Shown piece after piece: positions 18,030 to 27,308 of a stretch of 64,000 nucleotides of DNA (positions are counted from its first letter, which is position 1; every line of letters starts with the position of its first letter). The notes below the pieces were generated by a model. It saw only the letters and a list, made by a program, of their open reading frames with translations. It was not told the DNA's origin and did no database searches. The position numbers and the translations under genes were made by a program. The DNA is from Candidatus Berkiella cookevillensis (GTDB lineage: Bacteria; Pseudomonadota; Gammaproteobacteria; Berkiellales; Berkiellaceae). Location of the stretch: NCBI RefSeq assembly GCF_001431315.2, contig NZ_LKHV02000001.1, forward strand, positions 2,232,001-2,296,000. The letters run 5' to 3'.

Positions 18030-19016
18030 TTAGACATCTTCCATTAACCTCAAGATCTGTTTCGCAACACCTCCCACATTATTCAGAATACTCATTTCTG
18101 CAATATAAGAAATATTATTCTTACATTCCGGATCTATTGCAGAAATAATATCTGGATGATTTTTTATAATTTCACGAATAGAATATAAAGCCTTATTTCG
18201 ATCTGAGTGTAACGGTAACATCGCCATTTTACAGTATGCAGGCATTATGTCTCTGAGAGCTGATTTATCTTTTACTAGGCTCATGAAATGAATATAAGAT
18301 CTGGCAACATTATTTCTAACAGCACTATTAGGATCTTGCAGTAAATTTGCTTTTGCAATATAGCTAAGATTACTAGGATGTTGAGACCAAGAAAGAAGTA
18401 TTCCAGCTGTTTCTCTTTCTTCTACATCTTTAGAAAAATGAAGAATTTTCAATAAATCATCATTATGCTTTTTGGCAAGAACACTGAGTTTCAGAGCAAT
18501 ATCATGCATAATAGGATCATCAAAATCCAAGAAGCCTTTGTCATAATATTCCTCATGATCTACGCGATTGTGCATCAATTCAATTCGACGCTCATTAAGC
18601 TTATTATAAAGAAAAACTAATTTTTTAGGTAATTGTTTAATTTTTTGAGAACATTCTGGAATAGTTCTATACATTATTGCACTATTTGTAGGAAGAACAT
18701 CTAACACAAAATAAAAATCTCCATTTGAAAGCGCCATAAATGAACACTTCATATCCTCAACAGACAGTTTATTTTTAACTTGCTCAATGCTTTCTTCACA
18801 GTATTCATTTGAAGCTAATAATCTAAAAACATCGCCCACCTGCATAGTAGAAAGTTTTCTTATCTCTTTTGCTGTATCATGGTCTACTCCCATTACCTCA
18901 ATTCCAGCACAAGTCACCTTTAAAGTATCCAAAGAAAAGTCTGATTTAACAATTTGAGGATGAAAAATGAAAAATATAAAAATAATACTGAGATAGATTT
19001 TTTTAAATATCTGCAT
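18030..19016 (-). CDS. Secreted POTRA-like / HEAT-repeat-like protein
   Basis: A 328-residue protein of unknown function. Residues 1-25 form a signal peptide (basic KK, then IYLSIIFIFFIFHP, with cleavage likely after KS). Residues about 28-90 (LKVTCAGIEVMGVDHDTAKEIRKL, then VGDVF, then IEQVKNKL) have the beta-alpha-alpha-beta look of a POTRA domain. The rest is helical with repeated pairs such as DIALKLSVLAKKHNDDLL, ETAGILLSWSQHP and AVRNNVARSYIHFM that resemble HEAT repeats. It is probably periplasmic, with a protein-protein contact role. It lies alone, convergent with the relic region. Both domain calls rest on pattern only. Confidence 0.68.
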   Translation of the reverse strand: MQIFKKIYLSIIFIFFIFHPQIVKSDFSLDTLKVTCAGIEVMGVDHDTAKEIRKLSTMQVGDVFRLLASNEYCEESIEQVKNKLSVEDMKCSFMALSNGDFYFVLDVLPTNSAIMYRTIPECSQKIKQLPKKLVFLYNKLNERRIELMHNRVDHEEYYDKGFLDFDDPIMHDIALKLSVLAKKHNDDLLKILHFSKDVEERETAGILLSWSQHPSNLSYIAKANLLQDPNSAVRNNVARSYIHFMSLVKDKSALRDIMPAYCKMAMLPLHSDRNKALYSIREIIKNHPDIISAIDPECKNNISYIAEMSILNNVGGVAKQILRLMEDV

Positions 19017-19151
19017 AAATCTAGATGAGCCTTAAATTTAATTAATAACAATTTTCTGCACTTATAGTTCCTGATTTTAACATAAAGAATTGAAATACAA
19101 ACATAAAATCATAAACAAGCGATTAAATGCTAGGAGGGTATCGGCAAGTAA

Positions 19152-19370
19152 TTAGCTAAAAAAATATTTTCCAATATACCAATGAGTAGCCGTATGCAAA
19201 ACAAAAAAACTATGCAGCAAAAAAAGAAAGATTAAGCCTTTTTTGAAGGTAACACTATTCAATCTTTTATCATTATCTGCAAATCCATAAAACCATGGTT
19301 TTCTTTTTTTTGCTATAGTAAAAAAAAGTAGTAATGGATATATATAATAAATAAAATTAGTTGTATTCAT
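19152..19370 (-). CDS. Possible small membrane protein
   Basis: A 72-residue frame with two hydrophobic stretches (FIYYIYPLLLFFTIA near residues 6-20 and GLIFLFLLHSFFVLH near 45-59) separated by a charged loop rich in Lys, Asp and Arg. No strong ribosome binding site precedes the ATG. No family is recognised. It could be a chance frame in AT-rich DNA, because AT-rich non-coding DNA often yields hydrophobic translations. Confidence 0.35.
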   Translation of the reverse strand: MNTTNFIYYIYPLLLFFTIAKKRKPWFYGFADNDKRLNSVTFKKGLIFLFLLHSFFVLHTATHWYIGKYFFS

Positions 19371-19474
19371 GTTAAAAAATTCATAAAATCAAAGTTATGT
19401 CATTATAAGATAAACTGCAAATAAAAAATTAACCGCTATGAGTATAGCCATTGGAAACGCACGAAAGATCTGAA

Positions 19475-19969
19475 CTAATTTATTAGCTTAATAGGGAAAA
19501 TAAATTCATTTGCTTTAGAGGGAATTTTCTTAAAGCCATATCGTATATAAAACTTTTCGGCCTTTTGATTTTTTGCATGCGCCACCACGAACACAGCACC
19601 TAAATCCTGAGATATTTGCTTTGCCTGTAGTAATGCTGCAGCTAGTAGCTCTCCACCACTTAGCAATGTTTGGTTTAAATCTTTTGCTAATCTGCCGATA
19701 AGAATAGCCGGAATATGTGGATATTTCCTTTCTTTAATATCAAAAAGCTCAGCAGCTACGCCTCGTAATAAAAAAAATGAATTTAAAGTAAAATAACCAT
19801 ATATTTTCTTCAATGGTAATTCATCACCTACCACCACATACACCGCTGCATAACCGTCTTCTAATTCCTTTCTTGCTTGTAGTGCCAAATAACTATTAAG
19901 TGCTTCCTCACCACAGTCAAAATTATCTCTATCATGCTTTTTTTTATCTAGCTTTTCTAAGGTCAGCAC
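19475..19969 (-). CDS. GNAT-family acetyltransferase toxin (TacT/AtaT-like)
   Basis: A 164-residue GNAT protein with the layout of toxins that acetylate the amino group of charged tRNAs and so block translation. N-terminal FDCGEEALNSYLALQARKELE at about 17-37 is the hallmark (FxCG..xLdxyL..xA.....). IPAILIGRLAKD and GGELLAAALLQA at about 89-116 form the acetyl-CoA loop, and KFYIRYGFKKIP near 138-149 carries the conserved C-terminal Tyr. The start is GTG at 19969, which overlaps the antitoxin stop by one base (TAGTG). The canonical Gly pattern of the loop is slightly altered. The partner is unusual: a Phd/YefM-type protein rather than a ribbon-helix-helix antitoxin. Confidence 0.8.
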   Translation of the reverse strand: MLTLEKLDKKKHDRDNFDCGEEALNSYLALQARKELEDGYAAVYVVVGDELPLKKIYGYFTLNSFFLLRGVAAELFDIKERKYPHIPAILIGRLAKDLNQTLLSGGELLAAALLQAKQISQDLGAVFVVAHAKNQKAEKFYIRYGFKKIPSKANEFIFPIKLIN

Positions 19970-20295
19970 TATAAATTGCTTATTTTATCTTTCGCAGAAC
20001 TAAACGCTTTTTTAGTTTCTCGATTTAGCTTACCAGGATTTTTTTCTAAAGCACTTAAAAACTCAAAATCTTCATCCGTGATATTAATTGCATAATTTGC
20101 AATTATTTTTGATAGTGATTTTTTTTGCTTAGATGCATCTAGCAGTTCTTTAAGAAGATATATCATTTCTATCGGAACAATACCAATATAAGGTTTATTA
20201 TTCTTCGTCAAAATATAGTTTTCTCTACCATATTTTACATTATTACTGATTTCACTTAGTTCTTTTCGAACATTTTCAAAGCTGACAGATTTCAT
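19969..20295 (-). CDS. Phd/YefM-type antitoxin
   Basis: About 108 residues from the ATG at 20295 (GGGG lies 8 bases upstream; an ATG at 20301 is also possible, and the frame stays open to 20361). N-terminal SVSFENVRKELSEISNN, followed by NYILTKNNKPYIGIVPIEMIYLL, matches the Phd/YefM DNA-binding fold in order and spacing. The C-terminal half is charged (ITDEDFEFLSALEKNPGKLNRETKKAF) and would be the toxin-binding tail. It sits immediately upstream of the GNAT gene with a one-base overlap, and an operator-like palindrome covers the predicted -10. This is the order and layout of an autoregulated type II toxin-antitoxin operon. Confidence 0.74.
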   Translation of the reverse strand: MKSVSFENVRKELSEISNNVKYGRENYILTKNNKPYIGIVPIEMIYLLKELLDASKQKKSLSKIIANYAINITDEDFEFLSALEKNPGKLNRETKKAFSSAKDKISNL

Positions 20296-20327
20296 TTTCA
20301 TACCCCACATACATAAAGAGTACCTAC

Positions 20328-20366
20328 TACTATATGAATTATAGTACAATCTCAATAACATTACAA
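20328..20366 (-). promoter_or_regulatory. Promoter and operator palindrome of the toxin-antitoxin operon
   Basis: On the minus strand TTGTAA (20366-20361) and TATAAT (20343-20338) are 17 bases apart. A palindrome with 7-base arms, TACTATA (20328-20334) and TATAGTA (20340-20346) around TGAAT, overlaps the -10 box. This is where a Phd/YefM-type antitoxin would be expected to bind and repress. Confidence 0.55.
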
Positions 20367-20439
20367 ACTTTAAAGTTTTTAATTATTTTAAAAGTTTATC
20401 GGTCTAGATGCATATACTCATAACAGTCGATTTTTACCC

Positions 20440-20565
20440 TCAAGGGGCACAATGTAGGTGAGGCGGCAAGGGAGCGAATCCCCAGGAGTGCACAAATAGT
20501 GCAGACTTAAGGTGAGGAAGTGCTGCCAACAAAACCTAAAATTCGAATGTGAAGAGTATATACAC
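20440..20565 (+). repeat. Palindromic intergenic repeat, copy 1
   Basis: The GC-richer block between the TA operon and the helicase gene. It has conserved ends (AAGGGGCACAATGT, GGTGAGGCGGCAAG and, at the far side, GCTGCCAACAAAACC) around a central hairpin TGCAC-AAATA-GTGCA. Related copies occur at 38228-38334 and 60429-60530 with shared blocks and a different central hairpin. The remaining part of the 447-base gap (20362-20808) shows no gene. The family resembles repeats remembered from Legionella and Coxiella relatives. Confidence 0.62.
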
Positions 20566-20808
20566 CTTACAGTAGTAATGAGGATACCTTTGGTATACAG
20601 CTTTTTGCTCTTAAGGTTACGAATTTGTTGTGTATGCATATATTTAAACGGCTCTGACAAGCCACAATGCTTAGAAAGTTTAAATCTGATAAAAATCGCA
20701 TCTGCTATTTTGCCAAGATTAATTAAAGATTGAGGCGGGATTATTCAGATACTTTTCTAAGCCACTCATCATGTGTACGCATTCGCTGCGCAAAGCCAGA
20801 GTCGTTAT

Positions 20809-23800
20809 TTAAAATGGCTCAAACAATGCTTGAAAATCTTCTTCCGTAAAGCCGACCTTCGCAGCACCTTTATTAGAAGATAATACCCCTTGCATCAACG
20901 CATGTTTTTGGCTCTGCATATTCAGAATTTTTTCTTCAACGGTTGATTTCGCTATTAATTTATACACAAAGACTGTTTTATCCTGACCGATACGATGTGC
21001 TCGATCGGTTGCTTGATTTTCAACCGCAGGATTCCACCAAGGATCGTAATGAATAACCGTATCAGCAGCAGTTAAATTTAATCCAGTACCACCCGCTTTT
21101 AAACTGATTAAAAATAAAGGAACTTCACCGGATTGAAACTGCTGTACCGGCGTAGCTCGGTCTCGGGTTTGGCCAGTTAGTTTGACATAAGCTATTTTCT
21201 CTTTCAGTAAGGCCTGCTCAATCAGCGCTAGCATTTCAGTGAATTGAGAAAACAACAAAATTCGTCGCCCCTCTTGCAACAATTCTGAGATCATGTTCAT
21301 CAACAACGACAGTTTTGCTGATTTATTTTGCTTTTTGCTACTTGCTAAGGCACCCTTAATCAATCGCGGATCGCAACATGCTTGACGCAGTTTTAACAAA
21401 GCTTCTAAAATAAAAATATGACTGCGTGCCAGTCCCAATTTAGCAATCTCTTTTTGCACTTTAGACCGCATCGTGACACGAATGGTCTCATATAGATCAC
21501 GCTGCCATCCTTCTAATTCCACATGCTGTAAAATTTCAATCTTCTCCGGCAAATCAAGCGCTACTTCTTCTTTGTTTCGGCGCAATATGAAAGGAGCAAT
21601 ACGATTCTTAAGATGTGCACGTCGCACCTCATCTCCATGCTTTTCTATAGGGGTTCTAAAGATACTTTTGAAATGTTTTTCTTCCCCTAACACCCCTGGC
21701 AGCATAAAATGAAATAAAGACCAGAGTTCCCCCAAATGATTTTCCATGGGTGTACCCGTTAAGCAAATTCTATATTTTGCATTAATTTGTAATGCAATTT
21801 GCGCAGTTAAATTTTTTGCATTTTTAATAAATTGCGCTTCATCCAATATCAAAAAATAAAAGGATTGCTCTAATAATGTTGTTTTATCATAGCTTAACAG
21901 GGTATAAGTGGTTAATATCACATCGTATTGATTCAAATCAGAAAAATGTTTTATACGATCAGGACCATGTGACACCAGAACTTTTAAATTCGGTGCAAAG
22001 CGTTGCGCTTCCATCTGCCAATTAAACATCAAGCTTGTTGGCGCAATCACCAAGCTTGGCCCTTTTAATCTGCCACTTTCTTTTTCTACCACAAGATGAG
22101 CTAAGGCCTGAATGGTTTTTCCTAATCCCATATCATCTGCTAATATCCCACCTAACTCATACTCTCTTAAAAACTGTAGCCAATTTAAACCCTCTTGCTG
22201 ATAGGGTCTTAACTCACCTTTAAATGTTTTGGGAAGAGGGACAGATTTAATACCTTTAAAGTGTGTTAATTTATCAGCAAGCTGTTTTAGTCGTTCCCCA
22301 CCTATCCATCGTAATTGTGCCGCACCCCATGCTTTTTCCAATTCCACAAGCCTAGCAGCATGCAATCTTGATAGGCGCAATTGAGCAGCATCATTTAAAC
22401 TTTCACGATCATATAGCTCAACTAAAACATTTAATATTTGACGCACGCGGTCTGTTGGTAACTGTAAATAACGACCATTCGGTAGCTTAACGACGACCTG
22501 TTCTGCTTCTTGGACATTCATATGCCCATTTATCTGCCACTTCTGAAGCAGATCTTTTATTATAGGTAGCAAATTTATTTTCTCACCATTAATAATAATC
22601 CCTAGCTCTAATCCAAACCAATCGTGGTTAGACTCTTCTTCAATCAGCGAATACCAGTCTTCAATCTCATTTTCTTCTAACTGATAAGGATAATTTTCTG
22701 CAATTTCAATATGCCATCCTTTGGCGCGTAGCTCGGGTATGGTATTGATACTAAAATAGGCAGGATTTTTGCACTCATAACCAATCAGAAAGTTATACTT
22801 GTGCTCTGAATTGTAATAAGACGCATCATCGACAAGAACCAAATCCTCCGAATTTAATTGTTCAAGGGCTTTTTTTTCCGCATTTTTATCTCGGCGCCAT
22901 CTTATAATATTGTCATTTTCAAGGTGATGAAAAACATCTCGCTTATCACCTAGCTTGATTTTTGTGCCTTGATAGTCAAAACTGATTTCAGCCATAGGAT
23001 GCTCTAGCGCAACAGACTCCCAGCCTGTTTTGTAATTACCAGGCAAGCTAACATTCCCTTGAAATAACCGCATACAGGGTACTGGCTTTATTTTTTGAGT
23101 GCGTGTGCTTTTAAATATTTTTGGCTTTGCAATTCCTGCTGTTACGGGTTCATTATCAAAAAAATCTGAAACTTCCTTGATATATTCTGGTGAAATTTTA
23201 GGCGCTTCTAATAATAACGATGCAACTCTTTTATTAACATTTAGCGCTAAGCAGCCTATTTCATTCTTTTTCTTATCTAAATACCAAAGATTATCAATTG
23301 AGAAAAAATGACAGGCTCGTTCTTCTATCTTGGGCTGTAAGCTTTGCAGACCTTCATTATCAATCTGCCATTGAAAATGACCTTGTATTTCCCCTCCCAT
23401 TTTCAATGCATTACCTTTCACTGAATCCCAATAGCAACGCTCAGTAGCCAGGATTTCTGGTAATAGCTGTTCTGCATATTCTCCTTTTAATACATAATCA
23501 CACCCCATTATGCTATGCCTTTCTTTAGCCAGCCTTTGACCAATCTCTAATTTGACAATCAATTCTTTGTCTACTAAAAGCAAATGTCTTCGTTGACTAT
23601 TCGCTGTATTACTAAAATATTTTGTCGCCCCTAATCCCCCTGCTTTTAACTGCCTGATAAGTATCAATTCTACTTTCAAGCTAGCAGGAGGATATTGGCT
23701 TGGTTTCAAAAGATAAAATAGGGAATAGCTTTTATCAATTTGGCTTTCAATAGATTGTTTGGTCTCTTTTGCACAAGCATTTCGAATCTGCTCTAGCCAA

Positions 23801-24162
23801 GTTGTCAATTTTGGATCTTTTGGCATTTGTACATTAGGTAAGAGTGCACGAGTCATGCTACGTGTTTGTGCTTGATTTTTGATGCACATCAACAACGTAG
23901 CCACAGCGTGTTTACAATTATATTGTACTGGACAAGAACAAGTGCTGAATAAATGAAGCTTATACGATTTCTTTGTTACATCAATTCTGGTTTTATAGAG
24001 TTCTTTACCTTGAACAGTTGAATGAACACGCGTTATGTCATCATCACTCACTATTTCTAAATCACTGACTCGTTGCTGAAGAAAATATTTTTTTCCCTTT
24101 TCGTAGACAACACTAGAGAAGTAACTTCTAATATCTGAAAGAAAGAGTTGGTTTGATGACAT
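20809..24162 (-). CDS. SWIM-domain SNF2-family helicase (HepA/RapA-like)
   Basis: A 1117-residue DNA translocase. The N-terminal SWIM zinc finger is Cys75-x-Cys77-x5-Cys83-x-His85 (TCSCPVQYNCKHAV). The SNF2 motor fills the last about 480 residues: Walker A 676-683 (DDMGLGKT), IAPTSLMFNW, DEAQ at 774-777, LTGTPMENHLGELWSL, SLKAGGTGLNLTAAD, and motif VI ATDRAHRIGQ. The middle part (about 110-600) corresponds to the poorly conserved region of SNF2 proteins with SWIM. It likely remodels protein-DNA or transcription complexes; the exact role is unknown. It is a single gene with no coupled partner. A decayed copy of its 3' end lies at 17861-17949. Confidence 0.95.
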   Translation of the reverse strand: MSSNQLFLSDIRSYFSSVVYEKGKKYFLQQRVSDLEIVSDDDITRVHSTVQGKELYKTRIDVTKKSYKLHLFSTCSCPVQYNCKHAVATLLMCIKNQAQTRSMTRALLPNVQMPKDPKLTTWLEQIRNACAKETKQSIESQIDKSYSLFYLLKPSQYPPASLKVELILIRQLKAGGLGATKYFSNTANSQRRHLLLVDKELIVKLEIGQRLAKERHSIMGCDYVLKGEYAEQLLPEILATERCYWDSVKGNALKMGGEIQGHFQWQIDNEGLQSLQPKIEERACHFFSIDNLWYLDKKKNEIGCLALNVNKRVASLLLEAPKISPEYIKEVSDFFDNEPVTAGIAKPKIFKSTRTQKIKPVPCMRLFQGNVSLPGNYKTGWESVALEHPMAEISFDYQGTKIKLGDKRDVFHHLENDNIIRWRRDKNAEKKALEQLNSEDLVLVDDASYYNSEHKYNFLIGYECKNPAYFSINTIPELRAKGWHIEIAENYPYQLEENEIEDWYSLIEEESNHDWFGLELGIIINGEKINLLPIIKDLLQKWQINGHMNVQEAEQVVVKLPNGRYLQLPTDRVRQILNVLVELYDRESLNDAAQLRLSRLHAARLVELEKAWGAAQLRWIGGERLKQLADKLTHFKGIKSVPLPKTFKGELRPYQQEGLNWLQFLREYELGGILADDMGLGKTIQALAHLVVEKESGRLKGPSLVIAPTSLMFNWQMEAQRFAPNLKVLVSHGPDRIKHFSDLNQYDVILTTYTLLSYDKTTLLEQSFYFLILDEAQFIKNAKNLTAQIALQINAKYRICLTGTPMENHLGELWSLFHFMLPGVLGEEKHFKSIFRTPIEKHGDEVRRAHLKNRIAPFILRRNKEEVALDLPEKIEILQHVELEGWQRDLYETIRVTMRSKVQKEIAKLGLARSHIFILEALLKLRQACCDPRLIKGALASSKKQNKSAKLSLLMNMISELLQEGRRILLFSQFTEMLALIEQALLKEKIAYVKLTGQTRDRATPVQQFQSGEVPLFLISLKAGGTGLNLTAADTVIHYDPWWNPAVENQATDRAHRIGQDKTVFVYKLIAKSTVEEKILNMQSQKHALMQGVLSSNKGAAKVGFTEEDFQALFEPF

Positions 24163-24457
24163 TTTTAACCAGTAAAAGTTCTAAAATCCGTTTAAGCATA
24201 TTTTATGTAAATTGCGCTTATATGCCAAATTGAGACGCATGCGTTACTCAACAATTATCTGAATTATCTAGACATCTACTCATATATGATTGCTTGGGAT
24301 AATAAATTCGTCTTAACAAAAATAATGAAATATATCCTAGCGACCCTTTTTAGTTGGTCAAATTTCTACATTATATTGTTTATTTTCCGTTAACGCACGC
24401 TTATACTCGTGCTCATCAATATTTAAGAATTATACTTGACCCAATAGGAGCAAAATC
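24163..24457. other. Divergent intergenic region helicase/galE
   Basis: 295 AT-rich bases between divergent genes, expected to hold both promoters, but no pair of boxes with good spacing stands out. An AGGAGC at about 24446-24451 is the ribosome binding site of galE. A 22-codon open frame from 24325 is too short to support. Confidence 0.35.
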
Positions 24458-25438
24458 ATGGCTTGCAATGTTCTCGTCACAGGAGGCGCTGGTTACATTG
24501 GATGTCATGTTGTCAAAGATTTGCTTAAAAATAATGCCTACAATGTGATTGTGTTTGATAATTTAAGCTCAGGTTATGCAGATCTAGTCCAGCAAGCAAA
24601 ATTGGTAGTCGGTGATCTTCAAAACAGCGATTTGCTATGCAATGTATTAATACAAGAAAAAATTACCGCAGTGATGCATTTAGCTGCTAAAACATCCGTG
24701 CCAGAATCAATAGCCGATCCTGAAATCTATTATGACAATAACACCATGGGTACTCTGAGCTTACTTTCTGCCTGTAAAAAGGCTCAAATCCCTCATTTTA
24801 TCTTTTCTTCCACTGCCGCAGTCTATGGCTTACCCACAGAAAGCTATGTACAAGAAAGCTCACCCACCGCCCCCATTAATCCTTATGGCCACTCAAAACT
24901 CATGGGTGAACAGATGATTAAAGATTTTGCTAATGCCTATGCTATGAAATTTGTTATTTTGCGCTATTTTAATGTTGCTGGTGCCGATCCTGAAGGAAAA
25001 TTAGGCCAGCGCTCTAAAAAAGCTGAGCATCTCATTAAAGTCGCGCTCGAAGCAGCCTGTGGCAAACGCACAGCCTTGCCCATTTTTGGCACTGACTATC
25101 CAACCCCAGATGGAACCTGTGTGCGCGATTTCATTCATGTCAGTGATATTGCCCATGCGCATATTGAAGCTTTAAATTATTTACAAAACAAAGGTCAATC
25201 TACAATCCTCAATTGCGGTTATGGTCAAGGTTATAGTGTAAAAGACGTTGTCAAAACTGTAGAAAAAATTGCTGGTGTTCATTTAAAGACAGAAAATGCG
25301 CCACGCCGAGAAGGCGACAGCCCTTCTGTCATTGCCACTAATGAAAAAATAAAAAAGATACTGAAGTGGCAACCCCAATTCAATGATCTAGAATTTATCG
25401 TTAAAACTGCTTACAATTGGGAAAAAAAAGCAAGTTAA
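24458..25438 (+). CDS. galE: UDP-glucose 4-epimerase
   Basis: A 326-residue short-chain dehydrogenase/reductase that interconverts UDP-glucose and UDP-galactose (or the N-acetyl forms) with bound NAD. Seen: the Rossmann glycine motif TGGAGYIG (residues 8-15), FDNLSSGY at 33-40, SSTAAVYG at 117-124, and the catalytic pair Tyr143-xxx-Lys147 (PYGHSKLMGE), followed by LRYFNVAGAD. Length is normal. AGGAGC upstream supports the ATG at 24458. It supplies sugar nucleotides that the polysaccharide locus downstream could use, although it is 10 kb away. A hairpin (AAGCAAG and CTTGCTT) overlaps its stop. Confidence 0.95.
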   Translation: MACNVLVTGGAGYIGCHVVKDLLKNNAYNVIVFDNLSSGYADLVQQAKLVVGDLQNSDLLCNVLIQEKITAVMHLAAKTSVPESIADPEIYYDNNTMGTLSLLSACKKAQIPHFIFSSTAAVYGLPTESYVQESSPTAPINPYGHSKLMGEQMIKDFANAYAMKFVILRYFNVAGADPEGKLGQRSKKAEHLIKVALEAACGKRTALPIFGTDYPTPDGTCVRDFIHVSDIAHAHIEALNYLQNKGQSTILNCGYGQGYSVKDVVKTVEKIAGVHLKTENAPRREGDSPSVIATNEKIKKILKWQPQFNDLEFIVKTAYNWEKKAS

Positions 25439-25456
25439 CACTTGCTTTATCACCTT

Positions 25457-26347
25457 ATGCAAAAGTATTCACCAAATATAGAGCCTCGCGTCTTAGGCTT
25501 TTCTTATCAAAATACCCCTAGCATCGAAGGATATTATGAATCAGATATTCATGCTTATCATTTTCATGCTGTCGCGCTTTTTCTGCCAAGCTTAGAAAAA
25601 ATGCTGGTACTCAGCTTGAGAAAAGCACTAACGCTTGTCGAAAATACACAATTACGTCAAGAAATTACGAGTTTAGTTGCACAAGAATCAATTCATGGTG
25701 CTGAGTTTAATCGTTACAATCATGCTTCGTTGCATAATACACAAAAAACGATTGTAGCAGATGCTTATGGTATGAAATGCTTTCGTTTTATCGCAAGCAT
25801 GATACATCACCTCTCCCCCACTTTTCATTTTGCACTGTCTGCCGCTGGAGAACATTTTACCGCCATTTCTGCTGAACTTTTTCTCAAAGAAACAAGATGG
25901 TTTGCAAACGTCCCCCCAGAATACAGTGCGCTCTGGCGATGGCATTGTATTGAAGAGTTAGAACATAAAGCAGTTGCTTTTGATGTTTATCAATCTCTGA
26001 ATGGGCGCTATACAACACGAATAAGCGCTATGCTTTTGATGACTATTGCTTTTAATTGGTTATATCTGGTCGCTATTTTTAAAATAGCCAAACACAATAA
26101 AAAATTATTCGATTTTTCTTTTTATAAAAGAATGCTGCATTTTTATTGGGGAAGATATGGTCTTATGCGTTCATTGCTAAAACCCTATTGGCAATATTTT
26201 AAGCCTCGCTTTCATCCTGCAACCCATATCGACAGTACAATCATTACAAAATGGAAAGATTTTCTCAACACAGCCACAAAAGAAGAAAGTTTACAGGGGC
26301 TACAAGCGACGACTCCCCCACAAGTAAAGAATCTCAGCAATTCTTAA
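25457..26347 (+). CDS. PF10118-type predicted metal-dependent hydrolase
   Basis: About 296 residues from the ATG at 25457 (a TTG at 25442 gives a longer form). The family signature is visible: helix-rich, with conserved acidic and His residues in QESIHGAEFNRYN (about 75-87), AGEHFTAI (about 133-140) and WHCIEELEHKAVAFDVY (about 166-182). This E...H...E...EExxH arrangement resembles a diiron ferritin-like site, which would fit PF10118. A hydrophobic helix (MLLMTIAFNWLYLVAIF) lies near residue 195. The function is unknown. The gene directly follows galE and its 3' end overlaps the convergent esterase gene by 14 bases. Confidence 0.8.
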   Translation: MQKYSPNIEPRVLGFSYQNTPSIEGYYESDIHAYHFHAVALFLPSLEKMLVLSLRKALTLVENTQLRQEITSLVAQESIHGAEFNRYNHASLHNTQKTIVADAYGMKCFRFIASMIHHLSPTFHFALSAAGEHFTAISAELFLKETRWFANVPPEYSALWRWHCIEELEHKAVAFDVYQSLNGRYTTRISAMLLMTIAFNWLYLVAIFKIAKHNKKLFDFSFYKRMLHFYWGRYGLMRSLLKPYWQYFKPRFHPATHIDSTIITKWKDFLNTATKEESLQGLQATTPPQVKNLSNS

Positions 26348-27257
26348 TATAATCTGCAGCATACTCTATCGCATAACGTGCAAGTGGCACTCTGGGTGCA
26401 TACCATAAAAAACCATGAATCATGCCTGGTAAGCATAAGCCATGTACACTCACTTTAGCATCTCTTAATCGTTCAATATATTGAGCAGCCTCATCTCGCA
26501 TAGGATCGTATTGAGCCAAAATAAGCAGTGTCTTGGGTAATTTAGCGAAGTTATCTGCTAACAGTGGTGAAACGCGTATATCTTCATAATCATCTACTGT
26601 TCGCACATACTGACTTAAAAACCAATCACTGAGCCGCTTATCCATGAGAAAGCCTTCAGCATACAAACGCTTGGAGTGATATTCATTGAGGTTTGAATAA
26701 TCCAACATGGGATAAAAGAGAATTTGTTTGCTAATAAAATTAACCTGCTCACTGGCCAAATACTGACAAAGTGCTGCCGCTATATTCGCACCGGAGCTTT
26801 CACCCCAAATCGTTGCATTTTGAATATCCAAATTCAACTGCGGATGATGATTATAAATATATTCAATACTTGCAATACAATCTAAGAAAGGCTCTGGGAA
26901 TTTTTGCTCTGGTGAAAGCCTTGGCTCAATGGATATCACATTGACATCAAGCGAGTTTGCTAAAGTATGACAAAAATACCCTGCATCCTCTATGCTACCC
27001 AACACATACGCACTTGCTCTTAAGTAGAAAATCACAGGTTTGCATTTTCCTGTGGACTTGCTCATACTCGGTCGATAGATACGCAAGGAAACCTTTGGTT
27101 TTATTGCATGTTCTTCATAAACATGCGCACTTAATTGTTCAATTGGGTGCTGATAATAATAGTGGCGGACTTGTTCCAGTGATTTTGTGGGTAAATCTGC
27201 ATGACCGTGGCGATAGGCGCGTTGAATCGCTCGTAGAATAACGGGATTAACAGCCAT
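26334..27257 (-). CDS. HSL-family alpha/beta hydrolase with altered oxyanion motif
   Basis: A 307-residue protein of the hormone-sensitive-lipase esterase family. The nucleophile motif is GESSGA (about 160-165), and the catalytic Asp and His lie in YDPMRDEA and PGMIHGFLW near the C-terminus, in normal order. The family's HGGG oxyanion-hole motif is replaced: the strand that should read HGGG reads FYLRASAYVLGS, with RASA at the motif position. The triad thus looks intact but the oxyanion hole is not canonical, so activity may be weak or different. No signal peptide. Convergent and overlapping with the PF10118 gene. 51 bases downstream of ald on the same strand. Confidence 0.82.
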   Translation of the reverse strand: MAVNPVILRAIQRAYRHGHADLPTKSLEQVRHYYYQHPIEQLSAHVYEEHAIKPKVSLRIYRPSMSKSTGKCKPVIFYLRASAYVLGSIEDAGYFCHTLANSLDVNVISIEPRLSPEQKFPEPFLDCIASIEYIYNHHPQLNLDIQNATIWGESSGANIAAALCQYLASEQVNFISKQILFYPMLDYSNLNEYHSKRLYAEGFLMDKRLSDWFLSQYVRTVDDYEDIRVSPLLADNFAKLPKTLLILAQYDPMRDEAAQYIERLRDAKVSVHGLCLPGMIHGFLWYAPRVPLARYAIEYAADYIKNC

Positions 27258-27308
27258 ATCACCACCTTTATTGATAAGATAAACAACAGAAAATAGCCTA
27301 TGAGAAGA

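Noticed and set aside
20418-20660. Frames on both strands in the TA-helicase gap
   Set aside because: They cross palindromic repeat copy 1 and lack coding character.
24325-24393. 22-codon hydrophobic frame upstream of galE
   Set aside because: Too short, no ribosome binding site, typical of AT-rich DNA.
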